Assembly (NCBI GenBank): GCA_013824615.1
Contig: PNOC01000016.1
Span: 1-64,000, forward strand
Source of the DNA: Thermodesulfovibrio sp.
GTDB taxonomy: Bacteria > Nitrospirota > Thermodesulfovibrionia > Thermodesulfovibrionales > UBA6898
Direction: 5' to 3'
Length of the DNA: 64,000 bases
Shown here piece after piece: positions 36,776 through 45,113 of this stretch. The position numbers were made by a program, and so were the translations under genes. Under the pieces are notes generated by a model that was not told the DNA's origin, ran no database searches, and saw nothing but the letters and a program-made list of their open reading frames with translations. The first letter of the stretch is position 1; each line of letters opens with the position of its first letter.

Positions 36776-37902
36776 ATATTCCGATTGCAAAACCGTTCCT
36801 CGGTCCGGAAGAAGAAGAGGCGGCTGTCCGGGCGATACGCTCCGGATGGGTTTCCCAGGGGCCGCTGGTAAAGGAATTTGAAGAGCGTTTCGCCGAGTAC
36901 GTCGGGGCGAAATATGCCATCGCAACGACGTCATGCACGACTGCGCTGCATTCTGCGCTGGTGGTGTCCGGCATCGGACCGGGAGATGAGGTAGTGGTGC
37001 CGTCTCTTTCGTTTATTGCAACCGCCAACGCAGTTGTCCATGCAGGGGCAGTCCCGGTTTTTGCGGACATTGATCCGGAGACCTGCAATGTTACTGCGGA
37101 AACAATCCAGAAGGCGATTACCCGAAAGACCAGAGCGGTGATGCCTGTCCACCAGATGGGTCTTCCTGTTGACCTCGATCCTATTGCCGACCTTTGCCGG
37201 GAGCGGGGACTGAAACTGATCGAGGATGCTGCCTGTGCCATTGGATCGGAATATAAGGGGAAGAGAATAGGAGGGCACGGTAATATCGCCTGCTTCAGTT
37301 TCCACCCGAGGAAGATCATCACGACCGGGGAAGGCGGTATGATTACCACAGACGATTCTGAACAAGCTGCCCGGCTCAGAAGGTTTCGTCACCACGGCAT
37401 GTCTGTTTCTGATATCGAGCGGCACACCGCAGACAGGATTATCATCGAAACATACCCCGAAATAGGATATAACTATCGGATGACTGATATCCAGGCGGCA
37501 ATCGGAATCATTCAGCTTGGGAAAATGCCTGTCATACTCTTAAGACGCAGGGAACTTGCCAGGGCCTATGACAAGGGACTTGCCGATCATCCTTGCCTTA
37601 GGGTGCCCAGGGTTCCGGAGTATGCGTTCCATAACTATCAGTCCTACTGGTTGGAGATTCTTTGCTCCTCTTCTATCTCACGGGATGAACTCATGCAGGC
37701 ACTTCTCGACAGAGGCATCGCGACGCGACGGGGAATAATGGCCATTCACCTGGAAAAGTGTTATGAGGCCATCCGGGTTTCGCTGCCGGATACCGAGCGG
37801 CTGACAAGATCTGCTGTTTTGCTGCCTATTTTCCCGGATATGAAACTGGAACAGGTTGAATACGTACTGCAATGCATCAAAGGGAGTCTTCTTGCGGTTT
37901 GA
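36772..37902 (+). CDS. DegT/DnrJ/EryC1/StrS sugar aminotransferase (second copy)
   Basis: 376 residues with GTG start overlapping the SDR stop. The PLP Lys is K181 in 'FSFHPRKIITTGEGG', the variant seen in 4-aminotransferases of the PglE/PseC/perosamine-synthase type. 'TTSCTTALHSAL' is the phosphate loop and 'EDAACAIGSEY' the pyridine-N motif. Together with the preceding SDR it should make a 4-amino-4,6-dideoxy sugar nucleotide. This is inferred from pairing. Confidence 0.88.
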   Translation: MNIPIAKPFLGPEEEEAAVRAIRSGWVSQGPLVKEFEERFAEYVGAKYAIATTSCTTALHSALVVSGIGPGDEVVVPSLSFIATANAVVHAGAVPVFADIDPETCNVTAETIQKAITRKTRAVMPVHQMGLPVDLDPIADLCRERGLKLIEDAACAIGSEYKGKRIGGHGNIACFSFHPRKIITTGEGGMITTDDSEQAARLRRFRHHGMSVSDIERHTADRIIIETYPEIGYNYRMTDIQAAIGIIQLGKMPVILLRRRELARAYDKGLADHPCLRVPRVPEYAFHNYQSYWLEILCSSSISRDELMQALLDRGIATRRGIMAIHLEKCYEAIRVSLPDTERLTRSAVLLPIFPDMKLEQVEYVLQCIKGSLLAV

Positions 37903-38941
37903 TGCATTGTATCTGAGGAATGTCGTTGATAGTATCGAGCAGCGTATCAAGGCAACGAGGCTTGATCTGTCAGGTCTCACCGTGTTTACCGAAGCGGCAA
38001 CGGGTGCGTATTGCGTTACTCCGGTAATTGCAGCTATGGCTGGAGCGAAAGAGGTTGCTGCGTTCACGAGGGATTCCCGCTTCGGCAAGATTGATGATGT
38101 TGTTCGTGATACCAATTGTCTTATACGCTCGACCGGCAGGGCACTGCCGGTCAGTATTCTCCGAGAAATGACAGGAGATGAATATTCCAGATATGATATC
38201 GTGACTAATAGCGGCCATCTCCGCCCTATTACAAGAGAACATATTATGATGATGAGGCCCGGTGCAGTCATTCCCCTGATGTACGAAAGCTGGGAGTTGC
38301 GGAGGACTGATGTGGACCTGGCGGCATGCAGGGAGCGGGGGATTCGGTATGCGGGGACAAATGAACACCATAGAATGCTGCAGGTGTTTGACTTTCTCGG
38401 ACCGCTGGTGATAAAAGCCCTTCATCAGTGCTTTGTTCCTGTGCTTGGCAGTCGCGTTGCGGTGATATCGAATAATGCTTTTGCCGAGCCGGTGACGCAG
38501 TGTCTGGTGCAGAATCGGGCGGAGGTTTTTTGTGTCGGTCCCGAAAACTGCTTCGCCGGTACGGGAGTCTCCCGGTTGTACGGCGAACTGCCCGGGGCGG
38601 AGCTCGACCAGAGGATTGATGCCTGCGTGATAGCCACGACACCATCGATAGCCGGTGGAGAGCAGTATACCCGAGATGTTGTTACGGAGTTTGTCATGAA
38701 GACTCGACCTGCCACCTGCATTCACGTATGGGGAGATATTGATCATCAGGCGTTGCGGCAAGCGGAAGTCCTTATGGTGCCAGCTGAGCCTGTTTCTGAT
38801 GGTCACCAGGGGCTTGTGATGAGCGGCGCAGGCATTGAGCCTGTTATCAGATTGATTGTGGGCGGGTTTAAGGTCGCCGAGGTGCTTGCAAGGAATGCTG
38901 ACGGAGAGTTCGATCTGGGGTTTTGCCAGATAGATATATGA
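37892..38941 (+). CDS. Unidentified protein of the sugar cluster, possibly Rossmann-like
   Basis: About 349 residues; a TTG at 37892 preceded by 'AAGGGAG' is chosen, overlapping the aminotransferase by 11 bases. I do not recognise the family. An N-terminal part has 'TEAATGAYCVTPVIAAMAGAKEVAAF'-type alternation. A central 'GSRVAVISNNAFAEPVTQCL' resembles a dinucleotide-binding strand-loop-helix, with acidic 'GPENCF' after the second strand. The C-terminus has 'IHVWGDIDHQAL' and a Gly-rich 'MSGAGIEPVIRLIVGGFKVAEVL'. The layout recalls two-domain dehydrogenases of the 2-hydroxyacid/AdoHcy-hydrolase type but lacks a clear GxGxxG. Its place between a 4-aminotransferase and an N-acyltransferase suggests a step in amino-sugar or acyl-group synthesis. 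Confidence 0.7.
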   Translation: MRFDALYLRNVVDSIEQRIKATRLDLSGLTVFTEAATGAYCVTPVIAAMAGAKEVAAFTRDSRFGKIDDVVRDTNCLIRSTGRALPVSILREMTGDEYSRYDIVTNSGHLRPITREHIMMMRPGAVIPLMYESWELRRTDVDLAACRERGIRYAGTNEHHRMLQVFDFLGPLVIKALHQCFVPVLGSRVAVISNNAFAEPVTQCLVQNRAEVFCVGPENCFAGTGVSRLYGELPGAELDQRIDACVIATTPSIAGGEQYTRDVVTEFVMKTRPATCIHVWGDIDHQALRQAEVLMVPAEPVSDGHQGLVMSGAGIEPVIRLIVGGFKVAEVLARNADGEFDLGFCQIDI

Positions 38942-38952
38942 TAAAATAAACG

Positions 38953-39648
38953 ATGACAAACCAGAGCCCACTGGAGCCCCGGATAATCGGGAAAAGCAGT
39001 GTTGGTACCGATACCCTGCTTGCTTGGGATGTGGTAATTGGCCATCCGTCCAAGGCAACACTTCTTGTCCACCGCGATTTTTTTGTCAGCGCAGGGGCTA
39101 CCGTCGGTGACCGCTGTATACTGCGGTCAGGTACCGTTGTGTATGAGGATGTAACGCTCGGTAATAATGTACAAACCGGACATCATGTCGTGATACGGGA
39201 AGAAGCCTCAGTAGGCGATGACTGCGTGTTTGGGAATGGTACCGAGATCCAGATCGGGGCGAAATTTGGACGGAACGTGAGGTTGCAGGCCTGTGTTATG
39301 GTGTCTGAGGGAGCCAGCTTTGGCAATGATATCTTTGTTGGACAGGGAGTTGTTTTTACCGCCGGACGCGTAATGACTGGCGCGTTACAGGCTGCCGGAA
39401 GACTGTCTGGAGAGCAGGCTGCACTTCTCGAGGGGCGATGCTGGGAGGGGGCTTCTGTTATTGTGGAGGATGATGTTCGGATTGGTGCAAACTCCGTGAT
39501 CCTGGCGGGTGTGCGACTGGGGAAAGGATCCGTTATCGCTGCCGGCGCCGTGGTTTCAAACGATGTCCCCCCGGGGATGCTTGCAGCGGGAAACCCTGCC
39601 CGCATACTCAAACGTGTCGTGCCGCTTGATGGTAATGTCCACGGCTGA
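38953..39648 (+). CDS. Left-handed beta-helix sugar N-acyltransferase (second copy)
   Basis: 231 residues with many hexapeptide turns and the end pattern 'GANSVILAGVRLGKGSVIAAGAVVSNDVPPGM'. In place of the usual His-containing active loop there is an insertion around 130-160 ('TAGRVMTGALQAAGRL...') unlike the first copy. The donor may therefore be something other than acetyl-CoA, for example an acyl-ACP given the ACP gene nearby. It starts 11 bp after the unidentified gene. Confidence 0.8.
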   Translation: MTNQSPLEPRIIGKSSVGTDTLLAWDVVIGHPSKATLLVHRDFFVSAGATVGDRCILRSGTVVYEDVTLGNNVQTGHHVVIREEASVGDDCVFGNGTEIQIGAKFGRNVRLQACVMVSEGASFGNDIFVGQGVVFTAGRVMTGALQAAGRLSGEQAALLEGRCWEGASVIVEDDVRIGANSVILAGVRLGKGSVIAAGAVVSNDVPPGMLAAGNPARILKRVVPLDGNVHG

Positions 39649-39734
39649 AGACTACCTTCCTTGCAATGCAGGGTGTGACTTTAGGATGTGAGTATATTAA
39701 GACCAGCTGTCAATAGAAAATAGAAGGAGAGAGC

Positions 39735-40475
39735 GTGTCGGCGAATGAATCGAAACAGAACCTGGATGTGTTTAAGGATGAATATCTTTGCCCTGGGCCT
39801 GACAGAAGGGTAGATCAGCATATCCTTGATCTGGTATGTGATTTTGTATTGCCAAAGATTTCTGGCTCTCGTGCCCTGGAGTTGGGGGTGGGGGACCAGG
39901 TCTGGACGCCAAAATTGCTGGAGAGGTTTGAAAGTGTGACGAGTGTTGACGGATCAAAAGAACTGCTGACGGCTATGGCCCAAAAAGTAAAAGGCAGGGA
40001 CTGGACGGCCGTAAACTCTTTTTTTGAGGACTATATCCCGGTGCTGCTGTTTGACACAGTGCTGATAACATATGTGCTGGAGCATGTTGATGATCCTCTC
40101 TTAATCCTCCGGCACGCTCGACGGAGGTGGCTGAAGGAAGGCGGTAGACTTGCGGTAGTTGTACCACATGCGCTCAGTCTCCATCGGCGGCTTGCAGTAA
40201 AAATGGGACTAGCCTCGCATCCTGCGGAATTGGGTGATACTGACCGGCGTATGGGGCACAAGCACTGCTTTACCAGTTATGAAATGGAAAAAATGATCAT
40301 CAACGCCGGTTTTCGAATCATTGAGGTCAAAGGCATGTTCACAAAGGTGTTACCAAACAGCATGCTGACAGGGTGCAGTGATGAGCAACTGAAGGGTCTG
40401 TTTGAGCTTGGACTTTCGTTGCCGGTTGAATACTCTGCGGCGATATTTATTCTTGCAGAGACCGCCCCCGTATGA
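39735..40475 (+). CDS. Class I SAM-dependent methyltransferase
   Basis: 246 residues with GTG start after 'AAGGAGAG'. 'ALELGVGDQ' (about 45-53) is motif I, 'VTSVDGSKE' motif II and 'FDTVLITYVLEHVDDP' motif IV. The Methyltransf_11/23 build suggests methylation of a small molecule or sugar. It is coupled to fkbH by a 4-bp overlap, so it may methylate the hydroxyacyl group or the sugar that receives it. Confidence 0.85.
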   Translation: MSANESKQNLDVFKDEYLCPGPDRRVDQHILDLVCDFVLPKISGSRALELGVGDQVWTPKLLERFESVTSVDGSKELLTAMAQKVKGRDWTAVNSFFEDYIPVLLFDTVLITYVLEHVDDPLLILRHARRRWLKEGGRLAVVVPHALSLHRRLAVKMGLASHPAELGDTDRRMGHKHCFTSYEMEKMIINAGFRIIEVKGMFTKVLPNSMLTGCSDEQLKGLFELGLSLPVEYSAAIFILAETAPV

Positions 40476-42403
40476 GTTCGGATAGGCATGACGTGATGAC
40501 GGGTGTCAACCTGCGGCAGGAGATCTCGGATGCCATTACTGCAGGAAACGGGGGTGAAGCTTTTTCACTTATAGTGCGGTTCTGGGACAGGAATCCCGAT
40601 TCTTCTGCGGCACAATTTGTTCTGGCGTCTTTCGAGAAATTGGACCCTCAGCCGGTTCTGTCTTCATGCCGAGTTGCTATATTGCGGTCTTTTACCTTAG
40701 AGCCCTGTCTTCCTCTGTTCAAGGCTGCGGCTGTTGTCAGGGGCATCAATCTTGATATCTATGTATCGGATTTTAATGCATATGCTCAGGATATTCTTGA
40801 TCCCGAGAGCAGGTTCTTCCGATCGAAGCCTGATATTGTAGTGCTGGCTGTTCAGACTCGCGATATTGCTCCCGAACTCTGGAATGACTTTGCCGATTTG
40901 TCAATTGAACAGGTTGAGGCCTCTGTGGAGCGTGTCAAACGGGAAATTCAGAATCTGGTCAGGGTCTTTCGCTCCCGCAGCCTGGCGCACTTGGTCATCC
41001 ATAACCTTGAGATGCCTGCGATGCCGAACAGAGGACTGCTGGATTGCCGGTCAGAGGGTGGACAGCTTGAGGCCTTGGGCAGCATCAACCGATGGATGCT
41101 TCAGTTGGCCCGAGAAATTAGCGGAGTTTATGTTTTTGACTATGATGGACTTGTGTCCCGGTACGGGCGAATGGACTGGCACGACGAGGGAAAGTGGCTG
41201 ACGATGAGAATGCCCGTCGCGGCCGATCATCTTGTTCACCTGGCAGATGAATGGTTGCGTTATATCCATCCGTTAGTCGGGAGGGTTTGCAAAGTTCTCG
41301 TCACGGATCTGGACAACACGCTGTGGGGCGGAGTGATTGGCGAGGAGGGATTTAGCGGGATCAGGATCGGGCAGGATTATCCCGGTGCATCCTACCAGAA
41401 ACTGCAGAGGGTAATGCTTGATCTCCAGCAGAGGGGAATAATTCTTGCTGTCTGCAGCAAAAACAATACCGGTGAGGCCATGGAAGCTATCGAGCGCCAT
41501 CCGGGAATGCTGCTTCGCTCCCGTCACTTTGCCGCAGTCAGGATAAACTGGACGGACAAGGTTCAGAATCTCAGGGAAATTGCGAAAGAACTGAATGTCG
41601 GAACGGAGGCACTGGCCTTTCTTGACGATAATCCGGCTGAATGTCATCGCGTTCGCAGCAGCATGCCGGAAGTCACCGTTATTGAACTTCCTGCTGACCC
41701 GATGAAGTTTGCCCTGACCCTCCGAAGTGTTCCTGTTTTTGAACGGCTTATGCTTTCCGCTGAGGATCAGCAGCGCGGACGGTTTTATGGGGAGCAGCGA
41801 CTGAGGGCTGAACTGGGAGAGACTGCAGCGTCACGGGAGGATTTTTACCGGTCATTGAATATGGAAGTTGAAATCATGGGAAAGGAGCCTGAGATACTGA
41901 CGAGAGTTGCCCAGCTGACCCAGAAGACGAACCAGTTCAATATGACGGGCAAAAAATATACAGAGCAGCAACTGACCCAGATGATTGCCACCTCAGACTG
42001 GCGGATTTATGCCATGCGTGTCAGGGATCGGTTTGGTGATAATGGGATAGTGGGCGTCGGTATTGTGCAGTTCAGGGATCTGGCCTGCGAAATAGACACG
42101 TTTCTTCTGAGCTGCAGGGTCATAGGGCGCACGGTAGAGACGGCATTGCTCTCGCACATTGCCGGAGAAGCATCCAATAGAGGATTCAGAAAGCTCTCAG
42201 GCTGGTTTATGTCGACAGCGAAGAATGCTCCCGCAAAGGATTTCTATGCCTCTCACGGATTCCGGTGCATCCTTGAGGAGGCCGGCAGATCGCACTGGGA
42301 GTTCGACCTGAATGTTGACCAGCGGATTGCGATGCCACTCTGGATAAGACTTATATCCCCCGCCGGACAGATGGAGGAATGCCATGGCAGAACCTGTCCA
42401 TGA
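40472..42403 (+). CDS. FkbH-like HAD-IIIC protein with GNAT-like C-terminus
   Basis: 643 residues. FkbH proteins dephosphorylate 1,3-bisphosphoglycerate and load the glyceryl group on an ACP in polyketide and tetronate pathways; homologues occur in O-antigen clusters. N-terminal ~260 residues form an SGNH-like region. The HAD core follows: D279 and D281 in 'VTDLDNTLWGG', 'AVCSKNN' and 'FLDDNPAE'. From ~460 on is a GNAT-like acyltransferase fold ('VRDRFGDNGIVGV', 'CRVIGRTVETALL'). It overlaps the ACP gene by 20 bp, consistent with FkbH loading that carrier. No FkbG/FkbJ-type glyceryl oxidase is obvious here. Confidence 0.88.
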   Translation: MSSDRHDVMTGVNLRQEISDAITAGNGGEAFSLIVRFWDRNPDSSAAQFVLASFEKLDPQPVLSSCRVAILRSFTLEPCLPLFKAAAVVRGINLDIYVSDFNAYAQDILDPESRFFRSKPDIVVLAVQTRDIAPELWNDFADLSIEQVEASVERVKREIQNLVRVFRSRSLAHLVIHNLEMPAMPNRGLLDCRSEGGQLEALGSINRWMLQLAREISGVYVFDYDGLVSRYGRMDWHDEGKWLTMRMPVAADHLVHLADEWLRYIHPLVGRVCKVLVTDLDNTLWGGVIGEEGFSGIRIGQDYPGASYQKLQRVMLDLQQRGIILAVCSKNNTGEAMEAIERHPGMLLRSRHFAAVRINWTDKVQNLREIAKELNVGTEALAFLDDNPAECHRVRSSMPEVTVIELPADPMKFALTLRSVPVFERLMLSAEDQQRGRFYGEQRLRAELGETAASREDFYRSLNMEVEIMGKEPEILTRVAQLTQKTNQFNMTGKKYTEQQLTQMIATSDWRIYAMRVRDRFGDNGIVGVGIVQFRDLACEIDTFLLSCRVIGRTVETALLSHIAGEASNRGFRKLSGWFMSTAKNAPAKDFYASHGFRCILEEAGRSHWEFDLNVDQRIAMPLWIRLISPAGQMEECHGRTCP

Positions 42404-42623
42404 CCAGATAAGGAATATTGTCGCTGACCTTTTCCTTATGTCTTTGGAAGAGATTACCCCCGAATCTTCTCCTTCGACGATAGAAAACTGGGACTCGATG
42501 CAGCATCTGAACCTCGTCCTTGCGGTTGAACAGACGTTTGGCATCCAGTTATTGCCGGAGGATATCGAGCGCATGACCGACGTTGGCATGATTGAAAGAG
42601 TGGTCGGGGAGAAGCTTCCATGA
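42384..42623 (+). CDS. Stand-alone acyl carrier protein
   Basis: 79 residues, four-helix ACP. S38 in 'NWDSMQHL' is the 4'-phosphopantetheine site. The acidic composition and 'ALP'-like end fit the family. It overlaps fkbH by 20 bp and no fatty-acid or polyketide synthase gene is near, so it most likely carries the glyceryl or other hydroxyacyl unit produced by the FkbH protein. Confidence 0.92.
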   Translation: MAEPVHDQIRNIVADLFLMSLEEITPESSPSTIENWDSMQHLNLVLAVEQTFGIQLLPEDIERMTDVGMIERVVGEKLP

Positions 42624-42645
42624 CGAGACAGGGACAAAAGGTGAC

Positions 42646-43575
42646 ATGCCGCTCATTTCTATCCTGATACCCGTATATAACGAGGAGGACAATCTCCCTC
42701 TTTTTTACGAGAGGCTGCGTGACTTTGCCGGGACATCGGAAGATTCATATGAGTTCATATTTGTTGATGACGGTTCCGAGGATCGATCGTTTCAGATTCT
42801 AAAGGATCTGGCGACAAGAGATTCCCGGATACGGGTTGTGCGACTGTCCAGAAATTTCGGCAGTCACGCCGCTTGTCTCGCCGGCCTGATATCATCAAGT
42901 GGTGAAGCATGTGTGTCGATGCCTGCTGACCTTCAGGACCCCCTTGAATTGATCCAGAGGATGACAGCAGAATGGAAAAATGGGTATGAAATTGTCTTCG
43001 GTGTCAAGGAAACGGGAAAACGTGGCCCCAGACTTTTTCAAAGAATCTACTATGGCATGGTCAGAAAACTGGCGTTGCGGAATATGCCGCGAACCGGCGT
43101 AGACCTTTTTTTCCTTGACAGAAGAGTGGTGGATGTCATTATTTCAATCCGCGAGAAAAATACTTCCATCCTTGGTCTTATCCTCTGGAGCGGGTTCAGT
43201 CAGGCAACGGTTGCGTATAAAAAGGAGCCGCGACTTAGGGGAGTTTCAAAGTGGACAACGGCAAAAAAAATGAAGCTATTTATCGACACTTTTGTGTCAT
43301 TCTCCTATTTCCCGGTACGCTCGATTTCCGTTGTTGGCATGATTGTTTCTCTTTTGGGGTTTTTGTATGCGATATATATTATTGTTAACAGACTGCTCTT
43401 TGCTTTTCCCATAGAAGGATGGGCATCGTTGATGGTCATTCTTCTGGTTGTCTCTGGCATCCAGATGATGATGCTGGGCATACTTGGAGAGTATCTCTGG
43501 AGAAATTTTGATGAATCTAGGAAAAGGCCATCGTTTATTATAAAAGAGACGGTCGGGATGAAGGAGACAGAATAA
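42646..43575 (+). CDS. GtrB/DPM1-like polyprenyl-phosphate glycosyltransferase (GT2, second copy)
   Basis: 309 residues starting 'MPLISILIPVYNEEDN'; the frame extends 18 codons upstream into the ACP gene but 'AAAGGTG' precedes the chosen ATG. 'FVDDGSEDRSF', 'PADLQDPLELI' and 'RLRGVSKWT' match the other GtrB-like protein, followed by two C-terminal helices. In the DxD-like position the sequence is 'MPADLQD', lacking the first Asp seen in copy one ('MDGDLQD'), as in some ArnC/PgtB-like members. It overlaps the radical SAM gene by one base. Confidence 0.87.
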   Translation: MPLISILIPVYNEEDNLPLFYERLRDFAGTSEDSYEFIFVDDGSEDRSFQILKDLATRDSRIRVVRLSRNFGSHAACLAGLISSSGEACVSMPADLQDPLELIQRMTAEWKNGYEIVFGVKETGKRGPRLFQRIYYGMVRKLALRNMPRTGVDLFFLDRRVVDVIISIREKNTSILGLILWSGFSQATVAYKKEPRLRGVSKWTTAKKMKLFIDTFVSFSYFPVRSISVVGMIVSLLGFLYAIYIIVNRLLFAFPIEGWASLMVILLVVSGIQMMMLGILGEYLWRNFDESRKRPSFIIKETVGMKETE

Positions 43576-45113
43576 TGGAAGAGCATTTGAGTCCTGATAC
43601 GAATGTGCTGCTGATCAATCCCCGGGTTGGAGAATCATCACAGAACAAGCGAATAAATGCATTGATAAATATCACATTTCCCACCAGTCTCGGGGTGTTG
43701 GCGGGGTACCTGATGGGCTCCGGTATTCATGAGGTGAATATCATCGACGAGCAGATTGATCCCCTTGATGGCGATTCGTTGTCCGCATCGATAACCACTA
43801 TGCGTAAGCCCAGGATCATCGGTCTCAGCGTTTTGACGTTGAACTGCGGTCGTGCTTACGAATTGGCGGGGATGATTAAAGCTGTTGACCCCGAGGTGTT
43901 AATTGTGTTCGGCGGGATACATCCGACAGTTATGCCGGAGGAAGTCCTCGGGAATAATAACGTGGATGTAGTTGTCAGGGGGGAAGGGGAAGAGACTTTC
44001 AAGGAACTTGTTCACCTCGTTATCGCGGGCAAAGACTTCAGCACTATCCCCGGTATTTCCTGCAGGACGGATGCGGCGATACAGCATAATGCTGACAGAC
44101 CCTTGCTGGAGGACCTCGATGTTATTCCTCCATTTCCCTATTATCTTTTCGAAAGGAATTTACCGAAGTATCCGAATTTTTCTGGCGTTTTCGGATCCAG
44201 AGGATGCCCCTACAGCTGTACCTTCTGCTCCTCTCGGAGTATCTCGGGCCGTAAGTACCGCTATCACTCAATCCAGAGGGTTATTTCTGAATGTACAACA
44301 TTGATCCGTAAATACAAACAGAAATCTGTTTTTCTGATGGATGACAATATTTCGGTAAACAAGCGGCACTTTATGGGTTTGTGTGACGCTATCATCCAGG
44401 CGGGTCTGCATAAAGAAGCGTACTTCTTCGGTTCCATGAGGGGGGATAATGCTACCGATGAAATACTTGATTATGCGCTGAGGGCCAATTTTAGAATTAT
44501 CGGGTATGGTCTGGAGACCTGCAGTGAGAAGCTTATGAAAGTTATAAACAAAGGTGAAACTGTAGAGGAAGTAATTTCTGCGATAAAACGAACGGCGGAA
44601 AAAGGGATGCACGCCTATACAACCATTATTTTTGGTTTACCCACGGAAACCAGAGAAGATCGGTGGGCTGCTATCAGGAAAGTTCGCTCTCTGCCTTTGT
44701 CATCAGTTCGCTTTAATACACTTGTCCCTTATCCCGGAACACCTGCATACAATATGCTTGCCTCCGAAGGGAAGCTGCTTATTAAGAAAAATTGGGAGAA
44801 TTTTGGTGTGCAGTATATGTGGGAAAGTGATGATATCCCCTACGTGCCGGATAGTAATGATCGGCTTGAACTTATTTTTGATACTATGTTTGCCAATTTA
44901 TCTTATTACCTGAGTGTGAAAGGCTTAAAACTTTTGTTGACGCAGTCGCTTGCAGGTGGGGCGGTAATTAAACTGTCTGATAAATGGTATCTCTCTGTCC
45001 GCGAGACTCTGAAAATGGCCAGTGCTTTTTTGTATCTTGGATACCGGTTCGTCAACGTTACAGTGAGGATGCTCTGCAATACGATAAAAAAAAGATTGTG
45101 GGGGAAAACTTAG
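43575..45113 (+). CDS. B12-binding-domain radical SAM protein
   Basis: 512 residues. N-terminal cobalamin-binding-like Rossmann domain (about 8-150; 'VFGGIHPTVMPEE' near 116, no DxHxxG motif). The radical SAM TIM barrel has C211, C215 and C218 in 'GCPYSCTFCSS' and 'GLPTETREDRW' near 355. A helical C-terminus follows. Members of this class B-like group methylate unreactive carbons or rearrange small molecules; many in glycan clusters are uncharacterised. A C-methylated sugar or acyl group is one possibility. Its stop overlaps the stop of the opposite-strand GT-C gene. Confidence 0.88.
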   Translation: MEEHLSPDTNVLLINPRVGESSQNKRINALINITFPTSLGVLAGYLMGSGIHEVNIIDEQIDPLDGDSLSASITTMRKPRIIGLSVLTLNCGRAYELAGMIKAVDPEVLIVFGGIHPTVMPEEVLGNNNVDVVVRGEGEETFKELVHLVIAGKDFSTIPGISCRTDAAIQHNADRPLLEDLDVIPPFPYYLFERNLPKYPNFSGVFGSRGCPYSCTFCSSRSISGRKYRYHSIQRVISECTTLIRKYKQKSVFLMDDNISVNKRHFMGLCDAIIQAGLHKEAYFFGSMRGDNATDEILDYALRANFRIIGYGLETCSEKLMKVINKGETVEEVISAIKRTAEKGMHAYTTIIFGLPTETREDRWAAIRKVRSLPLSSVRFNTLVPYPGTPAYNMLASEGKLLIKKNWENFGVQYMWESDDIPYVPDSNDRLELIFDTMFANLSYYLSVKGLKLLLTQSLAGGAVIKLSDKWYLSVRETLKMASAFLYLGYRFVNVTVRMLCNTIKKRLWGKT

